The notes beneath the pieces are model-generated. The model was given only the letters and a program-made list of their open reading frames with translations. It was not told where the DNA came from and did no database searches. This document shows positions 1-8,449 of a stretch of DNA of 13,647 nucleotides, one piece after another. Source of the DNA: Hyphomicrobium sp. ghe19 (GTDB taxonomy: Bacteria > Pseudomonadota > Alphaproteobacteria > Rhizobiales > Hyphomicrobiaceae). The stretch is taken from contig NZ_LR743509.1 of NCBI RefSeq assembly GCF_902712875.1, positions 4,602,501 to 4,616,147 on the forward strand, in the 5' to 3' direction. A program made the position numbers and the translations under genes. Numbering within the stretch: the first letter of the stretch is position 1; every line of letters starts with the position of its first letter.

Positions 1-1830
<1,830 letters not shown>

Positions 1831-2029
1831 CTCATTTAGCAATGCTCATCGTTTTGCCTCACACCGCTTGTCGCGCAAAAACGCGACGCGGTCCGGCAGG
1901 GCGGCACTTGTGCCAGCGTCCGCTTGGACGCTTGCGCCTAGAGGCGCATAAAGGCTCAGCCGCTCCGATGGGCGTAGGCATTAGCATCCAGAATTAGACC
2001 AGACATAGAAGTCATATGACGTCTCCGCT
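1831..2029 (+). other. 23S-5S internal transcribed spacer with hairpins
   Basis: This spacer of about 200 bases links 23S to 5S rRNA and holds no tRNA or ORF that I can recognise. It contains several short perfect inverted repeats: TCGCG/CGCGA at 1871-1886, GCGTCC/GGACGC at 1916-1931 and TGCGCC/GGCGCA at 1933-1948. These are the kind of structure expected for rRNA processing. Its 3' part supplies the left arm of the 5S precursor stem. Confidence 0.7.
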
Positions 2030-2165
2030 GACCTGGTGATTATGGCGGGGTGGCTGCACCCGATCCCATTCCGAACTCGGCCGTGAAACGCCCCTGCGCC
2101 GATGGTACTTCGTCTTAAGACGCGGGAGAGTAGGTCGTTGCCAGGTCTGCCGAGACGTCATGTGA
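2012..2165 (+). repeat. Inverted repeat framing 5S rRNA (precursor processing stem)
   Basis: The arm TCATATGACGTCTC at 2012-2025 pairs with GAGACGTCATGTGA at 2152-2165 over 14 positions, with one G-U type mismatch. The arms sit 4 bases outside each end of mature 5S rRNA. By analogy with other rRNA precursors, this would form a long helix enclosing 5S that is cut by a double-strand-specific RNase. The enzyme is inferred. Confidence 0.65.
2030..2147 (+). rRNA. rrf: 5S ribosomal RNA
   Basis: This is a complete 5S rRNA of about 118 nucleotides. The terminal helix pairs GACCTGG at the 5' end with CCAGGTC at the 3' end. The conserved internal CCGAACTCGG (around 2071-2080) and the GGGAGAGTAGG segment near the 3' end are both present. 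It is the last gene of the ribosomal operon. No tRNA follows it before the terminator, although some alphaproteobacterial operons carry a tRNA-fMet there. Confidence 0.95.
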
Positions 2166-2211
2166 ACTTTCTAAAATCAAACGAAGTCAATCACCTCTAT
2201 CGATCGTATTC

Positions 2212-2256
2212 AAACGCGCCCCTGTGCCTCGTGCCAGGGGCGCGTTTTTGTTTTTG
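2212..2256 (+). terminator. Intrinsic terminator of the rRNA operon
   Basis: A perfect 13-bp stem, AAACGCGCCCCTG (2212-2224) with CAGGGGCGCGTTT (2235-2247), encloses a 10-base loop. It is followed by a run of T broken by one G (TTTTTGTTTTT). This is the strongest terminator in the window and fits the end of a heavily transcribed rRNA operon. Confidence 0.93.
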
Positions 2257-2381
2257 AGCTCGTCGGCAAATCGGGTTTCGTCTATCCGCTCTGATTTCAC
2301 CGGAGTTCACTTTGCATCGTTACCGGCGGCGTTTAGAACTCGCGCCAACGAATTGCAGGGTGATGGGCCGGCTTGGTTAGG
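2257..2381. promoter_or_regulatory. Leader of the glycosyltransferase-like gene
   Basis: This short gap lies between the rRNA terminator and the orphan gene. A weak promoter-like pair, TTGCAT (2312-2317) and TAGAAC (2334-2339) with 16 bases between, is the best candidate. No operator is visible. Confidence 0.25.
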
Positions 2382-3356
2382 ATGTCTCACGGAATGCTCG
2401 ACTATATCTGGTCGAAACTTTATGCCCGTTGGCTCCGCAGCGAGCTCGTTCGGCTAAGGCCTCAGATCAAATTGCGGCACGGGTCCGGCAAGAATCTCAT
2501 TCTCGGGATTGGGCGTAACTACAGCATCGCGGACTTGAGGCCGTTTGTTCGGTCAGCGCGGAAATTTCACGACTGCCGTATTCTTCTCGTCGTCAACGAT
2601 GACGCGGAACTCGGCAAAGCACTTGAAGCCGAGGGCGTCGATTATCTGTTGGATCCAGGCTCGCCCGGCCTCGGTCGGCCGCATATGAACTTCGCGCGTG
2701 TTGCCGATTACATCGCCGTTTTGCAGGCCCTCACGGGCCAAGTGGAGCGGGTGTTTCTGGCGGATACGCGGGACGTCGTATTTCAGGCCGACATCTTTCA
2801 GGCTCTGCCCGATGCGCCGGTGATTTTTTGCGAAGAGGGCGAAGGCTTCTCACACGACGTTGCGGGATGGAACGGCAATGCGATCCGGAGAACATTCGGC
2901 CCGGACGTGTACGAGCGCATCAGGCATCATGAAGTCATTTGCAGCGGCACGGTGCTCGCACGGCACGGCGACGCGATCATGTACTTGTGGGAGAAATTGC
3001 TCCTCGGTCAGTTGATCGGGCGCAGACATCATATGCGTTCGGGCGTCGATCAAGCGACGACGAATGTCGTGGCCCGTCTCAATCTTGCGCCGTCTTCCAT
3101 CGTGATCCCTTTTGACGGTGCGATCGCGACGCTTTCAGGCCGGAACACCAAATTCCTCAAGGTGAAGGACGGGGTTCTGGTGACTGCGAAGGGAGCGGTT
3201 CCGGCTGCCGTCCATCAATACGACCGGGCTCCCGAGGTTCGCGACTTCTTGTATGCGACGTACGGTGGTCCAGCTCTCGGCAAAGCGGGCGACAAATCCA
3301 AAGACTCGAACTTGCGTAAAAAGTTGCGCCTGGCGTTCGGTCTTCAGGGCCCCTGA
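2382..3356 (+). CDS. Putative GT-A-fold glycosyltransferase, orphan
   Basis: This is a soluble protein of 324 residues with no signal peptide or membrane segment. Residues 37-135 read as a Rossmann-like GT-A half: a beta strand NLILGIGRNY, then RILLVVNDD, then VERVFLADTRDVVF with an acidic DTRD motif (128-131) that could bind the metal and nucleotide sugar as DxD motifs do. CSGTVLARHGDAI (187-199) and GVDQ (221-224) resemble the acceptor-side region of GT-A enzymes, and VHQYDR (278-283) could supply a late metal-binding His. The family and substrate are not recognised with certainty. The start is ATG 2382; TTG 2373 and ATG 2394 are alternatives, and none has a clean ribosome-binding site. It stands alone between the rRNA terminator and a convergent gene, so context gives no pathway. 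A different DxD-bearing nucleotide-sugar enzyme is possible. Confidence 0.6.
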   Translation: MSHGMLDYIWSKLYARWLRSELVRLRPQIKLRHGSGKNLILGIGRNYSIADLRPFVRSARKFHDCRILLVVNDDAELGKALEAEGVDYLLDPGSPGLGRPHMNFARVADYIAVLQALTGQVERVFLADTRDVVFQADIFQALPDAPVIFCEEGEGFSHDVAGWNGNAIRRTFGPDVYERIRHHEVICSGTVLARHGDAIMYLWEKLLLGQLIGRRHHMRSGVDQATTNVVARLNLAPSSIVIPFDGAIATLSGRNTKFLKVKDGVLVTAKGAVPAAVHQYDRAPEVRDFLYATYGGPALGKAGDKSKDSNLRKKLRLAFGLQGP

Positions 3357-3365
3357 CGCCGCGCG

Positions 3366-4193
3366 TCACTCGACGGACTGTTCCTTCTTCTGACCGCGGG
3401 ATGCGAGTTTAACACCGCAGCGTTCCATCGGGAGCGCGGTCGTCGTCCATCGATCCTTGGTCACGGTCACGACGTAGCGGCGGCAGTCGCGTCCGGCACC
3501 CGGCACGAAATGAACATCGAAGACGGCGACGCCGCTCTTGCCGGAGCGAGGCCACGCAAAATTCCCATCGTCCGGGACCGTTTTAACTGCCTTGTCGATG
3601 GCGAAGGCGGCATTGCGATAATCCGTTGCGGTCAGGCGCGCCAAGAGCACGTGCGAGAGATCGGGATGAAGTCCTGCAGCTTCCGCGCGCTTGCGATAGG
3701 GATCGGCCGGCGTGGCCGGTGGCGATGATGCGCCGGCCGTTGCTGCGTCGGTGTTCGTCTCCCAAGATTGGGAAGCCGTTCCAGCGCCCGGCGGTTCAGC
3801 GATGACGACTTCGGGCAACGACTGAGAATGTGTCTCGGGCGGCGGCGTCGGCGGCAGAGGAGACGAATTTTCAGCAGTCGCCACATCGTGGGCCGGCACC
3901 GGTTCAAGCGGTGGGGCCGGTTGTCTCGCGGTCATCGCAGTCGAAATAATCTGCTGGGCGCTCTCAACCCACTGCTGCACCGGGGCGCCAAAATGCGTGA
4001 GGCCCCAACCTGCGGCCAGCACTACGAACAAGAATAAATATAATTTCCGGACCGGATTGCCGCGCTTCGGCGGCGGCGTGGAGATCGGCTCGCCGGCATA
4101 GAAAGCTTCTTCGGGCTCTTCGGCCCGTGAAAGCACGTCTCCCAGCTCGTAGGAGGGGAATGCATCGGTCGAATGGGAAGCGCGGGAGTACAT
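3366..4193 (-). CDS. Single-pass membrane protein with C-terminal surface-antigen-like domain
   Basis: This protein of 275 residues starts at ATG 4193, preceded by AACGAGGATTGGCT, which offers a good Shine-Dalgarno. An upstream in-frame start at 4253 lacks one. The order is: an acidic cytoplasmic N-terminus (1-49), one hydrophobic helix (about 50-69, KLYLFLFVVLAAGWGLTHF), a Pro/Ala/Thr-rich linker of roughly 90 residues (91-165), and a compact C-terminal domain (166-262). The end of that domain, DCRRYVVTVTKDRWTTTALPMERC, has two cysteines (237, 259) placed like the disulfide hairpin of 17-kDa/RT0821-type surface antigens (DxxCRxxxxTV...C). I infer an inner-membrane anchor with a periplasmic domain. 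It is convergent with the glycosyltransferase gene and divergent from the iron-uptake genes. The function is unknown. Confidence 0.75.
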   Translation of the reverse strand: MYSRASHSTDAFPSYELGDVLSRAEEPEEAFYAGEPISTPPPKRGNPVRKLYLFLFVVLAAGWGLTHFGAPVQQWVESAQQIISTAMTARQPAPPLEPVPAHDVATAENSSPLPPTPPPETHSQSLPEVVIAEPPGAGTASQSWETNTDAATAGASSPPATPADPYRKRAEAAGLHPDLSHVLLARLTATDYRNAAFAIDKAVKTVPDDGNFAWPRSGKSGVAVFDVHFVPGAGRDCRRYVVTVTKDRWTTTALPMERCGVKLASRGQKKEQSVE

Positions 4194-4423
4194 AGCCAAT
4201 CCTCGTTGGATACCTATTCCCGCGCTGCATATGCACCGCATCCTCCTGGCCAAAAAATGGCAACGCCGGATAACCGCGAAATCTCTTCCCCGACCTCACG
4301 AATTCGTAAAATTCTCGCCACCCTCTTAGGGGCGAAAATTCTTGACTATTATTGGCTACTTGGCTCTACGTGGCCGCTGAACCTGATCTCGGGACCTTGA
4401 ATCCTGACCTATTGGGAGTTGCA
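4194..4423. promoter_or_regulatory. Divergent intergenic region with candidate operators and promoter
   Basis: This 230-bp gap lies between a minus-strand membrane protein gene and the iron-uptake pair. Three elements stand out: the perfect palindrome TGCATATGCA at 4226-4235; GAATT/AATTC with a 5-base gap at 4300-4314; and a longer imperfect inverted repeat, AATTCTCGCC (4310-4319) with GGCGAAAATT (4331-4340), 9 of 10 matching. The last sits directly before a possible -35, TTGACT (4342-4347), with a weak -10 near 4365-4370. None is a clear match to a Fur, Irr or RirA consensus. Iron regulation is inferred from the gene downstream. Confidence 0.35.
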
Positions 4424-4813
4424 ATGAGCACTTCTTTCTCCTCGCGTATCGGCGCGCGCATTCGCGCTTTCATTTCCGCACTTGCCGTCGCTGCCGTCGC
4501 CGTTGGCGGAGTTTGGATTTCCGCGTCTGACGGTCAGGCTGCCGAGGAAGAACACGCGGTCGAGATCTCCATCAAAGACCACAAGTTCCAGCCGGACTCG
4601 CTGAAACTGCCGGTCGGGAAACCGATCAAGATCACGGTCAAGAACCTGGACGCTACCCCGGAAGAGTTCGAAAGCTACGAACTCGGATTCGAAAAAATCA
4701 TCGCCGGCAACAGCAGCGCGATCATAAGGCTGAAGCCGCTGAAGCCCGGCACCTACATGTTCTTCGGCGAATTTCACCAGGATTCGGCGTTGGGCCACAT
4801 CGTAGCGGAGTAA
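4424..4813 (+). CDS. Periplasmic EfeO-type cupredoxin-like protein of iron uptake pair
   Basis: The protein has 129 residues and starts at ATG 4424, with GGGAG six bases upstream. The N-terminus is basic, followed by a hydrophobic core and a likely signal-peptidase site after GQAA (residue 40). The mature part is one cupredoxin-like beta domain: ISIKDHKFQPDSLKLPVGKP (49-67), TVKNLDATPEEFES (71-84), LKPLKPGTYMFFGEFHQD (103-120). This is the pattern of cupredoxins linked to FTR1 permeases (EfeO N-domain, FtrB). The whole protein has no cysteine, so a classical type-1 copper site is not possible. His53, His118, His125 and the acidic residues could bind iron or copper. The stop is six bases before the permease start, so the pair is almost certainly one operon. 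The likely role is delivering or oxidising periplasmic iron for the permease. Confidence 0.85.
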   Translation: MSTSFSSRIGARIRAFISALAVAAVAVGGVWISASDGQAAEEEHAVEISIKDHKFQPDSLKLPVGKPIKITVKNLDATPEEFESYELGFEKIIAGNSSAIIRLKPLKPGTYMFFGEFHQDSALGHIVAE

Positions 4814-4819
4814 TTGCCC

Positions 4820-5650
4820 ATGCTTGCCGCGCTCGTTCTCGTTTTCCGCGAAGTTCTCGAAGCTGGTCTGATTATCGGCGTGGTGCTTGCCGCTTCGCGT
4901 GGCGTGATCGGGCGGGGCGGAGCGGTGTCTCTCGGCGTTCTCGCTGGAATTGCCGGGTCAGCCGTTGTCGCATTCTTCGCGGCCGGCATCTCGAACGCGT
5001 TCGATGGACGCGGACATGAAATTTTCATCGCGGCAATTCTGCTTTTTGCAGTCGTGATGCTCGCTTGGCACGTCGTCTGGATGGCGCAACACGCGCGCGA
5101 GATGACGCAGCAGTTGAGGCAACTCGGAAACGATGTGACCGCAGGACGCCGATCACTATTTGCACTTGGAGCGGCCGTTGCCATCGCGGTCATGCGCGAG
5201 GGCAGCGAGGTCGTGCTCTTCATGACCGGCATCATCATGGGTGGAACGGAAACGGCGGGCCAACTGCTGCTCGGTTCGGTGATTGGGCTGGCGCTCGGCG
5301 CCGCCGTGTCCATGGTGCTTTATTTCGGGCTTGCCGCGATACCGTTGAAGCGGATGTTCTCGGTAACCGGTGTTCTGGTGACGCTGCTCGCTGCGGGCCT
5401 TGCCGCGTCCGCGGTCGCGCAGCTTTCTAGCGCCGGTCTTCTCAATGTTCTCGACACGCCGGTTTGGGATACGTCGTGGCTTCTGTCGGAAAAGAGCTGG
5501 GTGGGACAGATCCTGCACATCTTGATCGGTTATATGGCCAAGCCAACGGGCATGCAGCTGATCGCCTACGGCATTACTGCGGGCACTATTTTCCTTCTCG
5601 GCTTCATTGTGCGGACGCCGGCGACCCGGCCCGCAGTGAGTTCGCGATAA
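4820..5650 (+). CDS. FTR1/EfeU-family high-affinity iron permease
   Basis: This inner-membrane protein of 276 residues has about seven hydrophobic helices. Both signature REXXE iron-binding motifs are intact: REVLE at 10-14 and REGSE at 126-130, each inside a helix as in the oxidase-dependent Ftr1p/EfeU iron transporters. Length matches the family. ATG 4820 is chosen because the GGAG at 4807-4810, which overlaps the end of the cupredoxin gene, is nine bases away; an in-frame TTG at 4814 would be too close. Translation is probably coupled to the upstream gene. In Ftr and Efe systems the permease works with a cupredoxin and often with a P19-like protein, a DyP peroxidase (EfeB) or a ferredoxin (FtrD). 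Only the cupredoxin is present here. Confidence 0.92.
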   Translation: MLAALVLVFREVLEAGLIIGVVLAASRGVIGRGGAVSLGVLAGIAGSAVVAFFAAGISNAFDGRGHEIFIAAILLFAVVMLAWHVVWMAQHAREMTQQLRQLGNDVTAGRRSLFALGAAVAIAVMREGSEVVLFMTGIIMGGTETAGQLLLGSVIGLALGAAVSMVLYFGLAAIPLKRMFSVTGVLVTLLAAGLAASAVAQLSSAGLLNVLDTPVWDTSWLLSEKSWVGQILHILIGYMAKPTGMQLIAYGITAGTIFLLGFIVRTPATRPAVSSR

Positions 5651-5690
5651 AAAAAAGCGGCGCCGGAAATTGCGCGGCGCCGCGCGTTCT
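5649..5690. terminator. Bidirectional terminator between convergent genes
   Basis: A perfect 8-bp GC stem, GCGGCGCC (5657-5664) with GGCGCCGC (5676-5683), is flanked by eight A on the left (5649-5656) and by GCGTTCTCTTCT on the right. Read from the minus strand, the A tract becomes a U tract, so it terminates the DUF1348 gene well. On the plus strand the T-rich stretch is weaker but can serve the permease gene. Confidence 0.8.
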
Positions 5691-5705
5691 CTTCTCGATT
5701 GCGTT

Positions 5706-6176
5706 CTAAAGCCCGAGATCGGAAAGCCCCGGATGATCGGCGGGGCGGGGTCCGAGCGGCCAATGGAATTTGCGATCGCTTTCCGAGATTCTGAGGTCGT
5801 TGATGCTGGCGTAACGCAGCCGCATCAGACCGTTCGAATCGAATTCCCAGTTCTCGTTTCCGTATGATCGGTACCATTGAAAGCTGTCGTCGCGGAATTC
5901 GTAGGCGAAGCGGACGGCGATGCGATTGTCGGCGAAGGTCCAGAGCTCCTTGATCAGGCGATAGTCGAGCTCGCGGTTCCATTTACGCGTCAGAAATTCG
6001 ACGATCTGTTCGCGGCCGACGGGAAATTCGGCGCGATTGCGCCAGCGGCTGTCGACTGTATAGGCGAGCGACACTTTATGGGGGTCGCGGGAGTTCCATC
6101 CGTCTTCGGCTCCACGGACTTTCTGTATTGCAGTTTCGCGCGTGAACGGTGGTAGCGGCGGCCGGGCGTCTGCCAT
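5706..6176 (-). CDS. DUF1348 / NTF2-like family protein
   Basis: The protein has 156 residues and starts at ATG 6176 with AAGGAGAG just upstream. It is soluble, and its sequence fits the DUF1348 branch of the NTF2-like (SnoaL) fold: a first helix with [25 protein letters not shown] (16-40), [24 protein letters not shown] (43-66), then the strands [24 protein letters not shown] and [27 protein letters not shown]. The C-terminal tail [20 protein letters not shown] is typical of these short proteins. The family is well conserved but has no established reaction; a small-molecule pocket is expected from the fold. It diverges from the CMD-like gene across 113 bp. Confidence 0.88.
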   Translation of the reverse strand: MADARPPLPPFTRETAIQKVRGAEDGWNSRDPHKVSLAYTVDSRWRNRAEFPVGREQIVEFLTRKWNRELDYRLIKELWTFADNRIAVRFAYEFRDDSFQWYRSYGNENWEFDSNGLMRLRYASINDLRISESDRKFHWPLGPRPADHPGLSDLGL

Positions 6177-6289
6177 CTTTCTCTCCTTGGTCCTCTCCCT
6201 GCGACGGCGGCTTGACCTTCGACGCAAACGTTACGAGGCTTCTTTGCAAATCGGCAGGTCGAGTGACCCCGATCGAGGGAGACTGCAAA
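6177..6289. promoter_or_regulatory. Divergent promoter region of DUF1348 and CMD-like genes
   Basis: The 113-bp gap must hold promoters in both directions. The minus-strand gene has AAGGAGAG as ribosome-binding site (around 6180-6188), and the plus-strand gene has GAGGGAG at 6275-6281. A TTGACC at 6212-6217 could be a plus-strand -35, but no good -10 follows at 16-18 bases. No clear operator is seen. Confidence 0.3.
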
Positions 6290-6610
6290 ATGTATGATAT
6301 CGCCAATTTATCCAATCTGCCGCATCTTCGTAATCTCTCTGCGACGACGATGGCCGCGTTCGAAAATTTCGACCGGGCAGCGATGGCGCCTGGAGCTATT
6401 CCGCGGCGCTACAAGGAATTGATCGCGCTTGGCGTGGCGCTTGCGACGCAGTGTCCGTACAGCCTGGAAGTTCATCGCACCAATGCGGAGAATGCCGGCG
6501 TGACGGAAGCTGAGATAGCGGAGGTCGTCTATATCGCTGCGGCGATGCGGGCGACGGCCGCGATTGCGCACGGCACGCATCTTGTCGGGCCACGCAAGGC
6601 GAAACGGTAG
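6290..6610 (+). CDS. Carboxymuconolactone decarboxylase / AhpD-like small protein
   Basis: The protein has 106 residues and starts at ATG 6290, nine bases after GAGGGAG. It has the single CMD core: RRYKELIALGVALATQCPYSLEVHRTNAENAGVTEAEIAEVVYIAAAMRATAAIAHGTHL over residues 39-98. Glu43, Cys55 and His62 align with the catalytic residues of AhpD-type CMD proteins. The usual CxxC (QCPYCxxVH) reads CPYS here, so the second cysteine (position 58) is serine. A normal disulfide-based alkylhydroperoxidase cycle therefore looks unlikely, unless the protein uses a single cysteine or has another role. It ends 12 bases before the convergent ubiB stop. Confidence 0.87.
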   Translation: MYDIANLSNLPHLRNLSATTMAAFENFDRAAMAPGAIPRRYKELIALGVALATQCPYSLEVHRTNAENAGVTEAEIAEVVYIAAAMRATAAIAHGTHLVGPRKAKR

Positions 6611-6622
6611 TGGCGTTCCGGA

Positions 6623-8215
6623 TCAGAAAAAGCCGAAAAGTTTTATGGCAATGACGGCGAGGCTCAGGGCGCCGATCCAGAGCGCGACATCGGCGGCGCG
6701 GCTCCGCTTGGAGCGAGACGCGATGTTTTCGATCGTCTGATCGTCAAGGCGCACGCCGGAGCGCGCCATTTCGGAATAGCCGGTGATCGCCTGAGCAAGA
6801 TTTTGGAGAAGGGCCGGCGTCTTCAGCAGAACTTCGCCGATGGATTCAGCGCCGCGTCCCGCCTCGCGGAGGCGGCCGAGCGGCGAAAGGTTGGCTTCCA
6901 TCCATTCCTTGGCGACGGGTTCCGCTGCAACCCAGACGTTGAGCGACGGATCGAGGTCACGCGCGACGCCTTCGACGATGACCATGCTCTTTTGCAGCAG
7001 GATCAGTTCCGGCCGGGTCTCCATGTCGAAGACTTCGGTGTAGGCGAAAAGCTGGCCGAGTAGATCGGCCATCGAAATTTCTTCTGCCGTCCGTCCCTGG
7101 ATGGGCTCGCCGATGGCGCGCATCGCCTGCGCAAATTCCTCAACCGTGTGATGGGGCGGAACGTAACCCGCTTCAAAGTGGATGGCGGCGGCGCGATGAT
7201 AGTCGCGCGTGATGAGGCCGTGCAGGATCTCGGCGAGGAAACGACGCTCGGCGAGGCCAAGCCGGCCCATGATGCCGAAGTCGACGGCGACGACCATGCC
7301 CTTGTCATCGACGAACAGGTTTCCCTGATGCATGTCGGCATGAAAGAAGCCGTCGCGCATGGCGTGGCGGAGGAACGATCGCAACACAGTCTGGCCGAGC
7401 GCGGAGGTGTCGAAGCCTTTTGCCTGCAGCGTTTCGCGATGCGCGATCGGTGTGCCGTCGATCCATTCGACGGTCAGCACGCGCTTCGCCGTACGTTTCC
7501 AATCGATCGTCGGAACGCGAAAGCCATCGTCCTCGGTGGTGTTCGCGGCCATCTCGGAAATCGCGGCGGCCTCGAGACGGAGATCCATTTCGAGCGCGGT
7601 CGTATGCTTCAAATTATCGACGACGGCGACGGGCTTCAAACGCCGCGCGGGCGGGTAAAAGCGTTCGATCATCTGCGCCGCGAAATAGTAGCTGTCGAGG
7701 TCGCGATTGAAGCGCTTCTCGATATTCGGTCGCAGGATTTTGACGGCGACGGCTTTCCTGATGCCGTTTTCGAGCACGTAGGCCTTGTGGACTTGGGCGA
7801 TCGAGGCAGCGGCGACGGGCGGGCCAAACTCGATGAAGTGATCTTCAAGCTTGCCGCCGAGTGCGCGCTCGACGGTCTCGCGGGCTTCCGCCATCGAGAA
7901 GGGTTCGGCCTTGTCCTGGAGGTGGCGCAAATCCGCCGACAGCTCGGGGCCGATAACGTCGGCGCGGGTCGCCAAGAACTGTCCGAGCTTGACATAGCTC
8001 GGGCCGAGCTTCGTCAGCGCGGTTGCGACGCGGGTTGATCGCGGTACGCTTTTTTGAAAGGGCGCCGACAGGAATTCGATGGGCAGCGTTGCCGCGCGCG
8101 CAATCTTGAGCGGCAGCGGTACCGGCACGCCTGCCGGCACGAAGCGAACTCCATACTGTGCAAGCACAAACCCGGCGCGCGCGAGTCTTAGCGTGTTAAG
8201 GATCGCTCCGGGCAT
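6623..8215 (-). CDS. ubiB: UbiB-family ABC1/ADCK protein kinase-like, ubiquinone biosynthesis
   Basis: This is an atypical kinase of 530 residues, of the kind that supports ubiquinone biosynthesis at the inner membrane. Diagnostic motifs are all present: the KxGQ motif KLGQ (76-79), the alanine-rich loop AAASIAQVH (135-143) replacing the glycine-rich loop, the ATP-site lysine in VAVK (159), the catalytic-loop equivalent HADMHQGNL (Asp294, Asn299) and DFG (312-314). The C-terminal hydrophobic segment (about 508-529) matches the membrane anchor of UbiB. ATG 8215 gives the usual N-terminus (MPGAILNTLRLARAGF); an in-frame ATG at 8269 is possible, and neither has a strong ribosome-binding site. 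A terminator upstream (8391-8425) suggests it is transcribed apart from ubiE. It is complete. Confidence 0.93.
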   Translation of the reverse strand: MPGAILNTLRLARAGFVLAQYGVRFVPAGVPVPLPLKIARAATLPIEFLSAPFQKSVPRSTRVATALTKLGPSYVKLGQFLATRADVIGPELSADLRHLQDKAEPFSMAEARETVERALGGKLEDHFIEFGPPVAAASIAQVHKAYVLENGIRKAVAVKILRPNIEKRFNRDLDSYYFAAQMIERFYPPARRLKPVAVVDNLKHTTALEMDLRLEAAAISEMAANTTEDDGFRVPTIDWKRTAKRVLTVEWIDGTPIAHRETLQAKGFDTSALGQTVLRSFLRHAMRDGFFHADMHQGNLFVDDKGMVVAVDFGIMGRLGLAERRFLAEILHGLITRDYHRAAAIHFEAGYVPPHHTVEEFAQAMRAIGEPIQGRTAEEISMADLLGQLFAYTEVFDMETRPELILLQKSMVIVEGVARDLDPSLNVWVAAEPVAKEWMEANLSPLGRLREAGRGAESIGEVLLKTPALLQNLAQAITGYSEMARSGVRLDDQTIENIASRSKRSRAADVALWIGALSLAVIAIKLFGFF

Positions 8216-8390
8216 GACTTCGATTTCGTGGTCCTGGTTCGTGGGTCGATAGCTGGCCTCAGGCCACATTGCGCCGCAATGGGTCTAGGTCAAGCGAACC
8301 TCATGTATCGGGTAAAGACGGTTAAATATCCTGCGCCATTGCGAAGCGCGGCGACGAGGTTGCCATACAACGCGGGGCTGGCCGCCGCGC

Positions 8391-8425
8391 AAACGAAAAG
8401 CGCCCGCGTCGAAACACGGGCGCTT
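8391..8425 (-). terminator. Intrinsic terminator after the small secreted protein gene
   Basis: On the minus strand, a perfect 9-bp stem AAGCGCCCG / CGGGCGCTT (8417-8425 with 8398-8406) has a 10-base loop and is followed by CTTTTCGTTT-type sequence. It starts about 25 bases past the stop of the 97-residue secreted protein gene, separating it from ubiB. Confidence 0.78.
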
Positions 8426-8449
8426 CGGGAATTCCAAATTTCAGTCGGC

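Noticed and set aside
2165..2211. Possible tRNA-fMet after 5S rRNA
   Set aside because: Some alphaproteobacterial operons have one, but no cloverleaf or TTCGA-type arm can be formed before the terminator at 2212.
2224..2457. 77-codon plus frame starting in the rRNA terminator
   Set aside because: Its start lies in the terminator hairpin and it overlaps the better supported glycosyltransferase-like gene in another frame.
7148..8038. Long plus-strand open frame (296 codons) antisense to ubiB
   Set aside because: It lies wholly inside ubiB, which has complete kinase-family motifs. The antisense product is low in hydrophobic pattern and resembles no family; GC-rich coding often leaves the opposite strand open.
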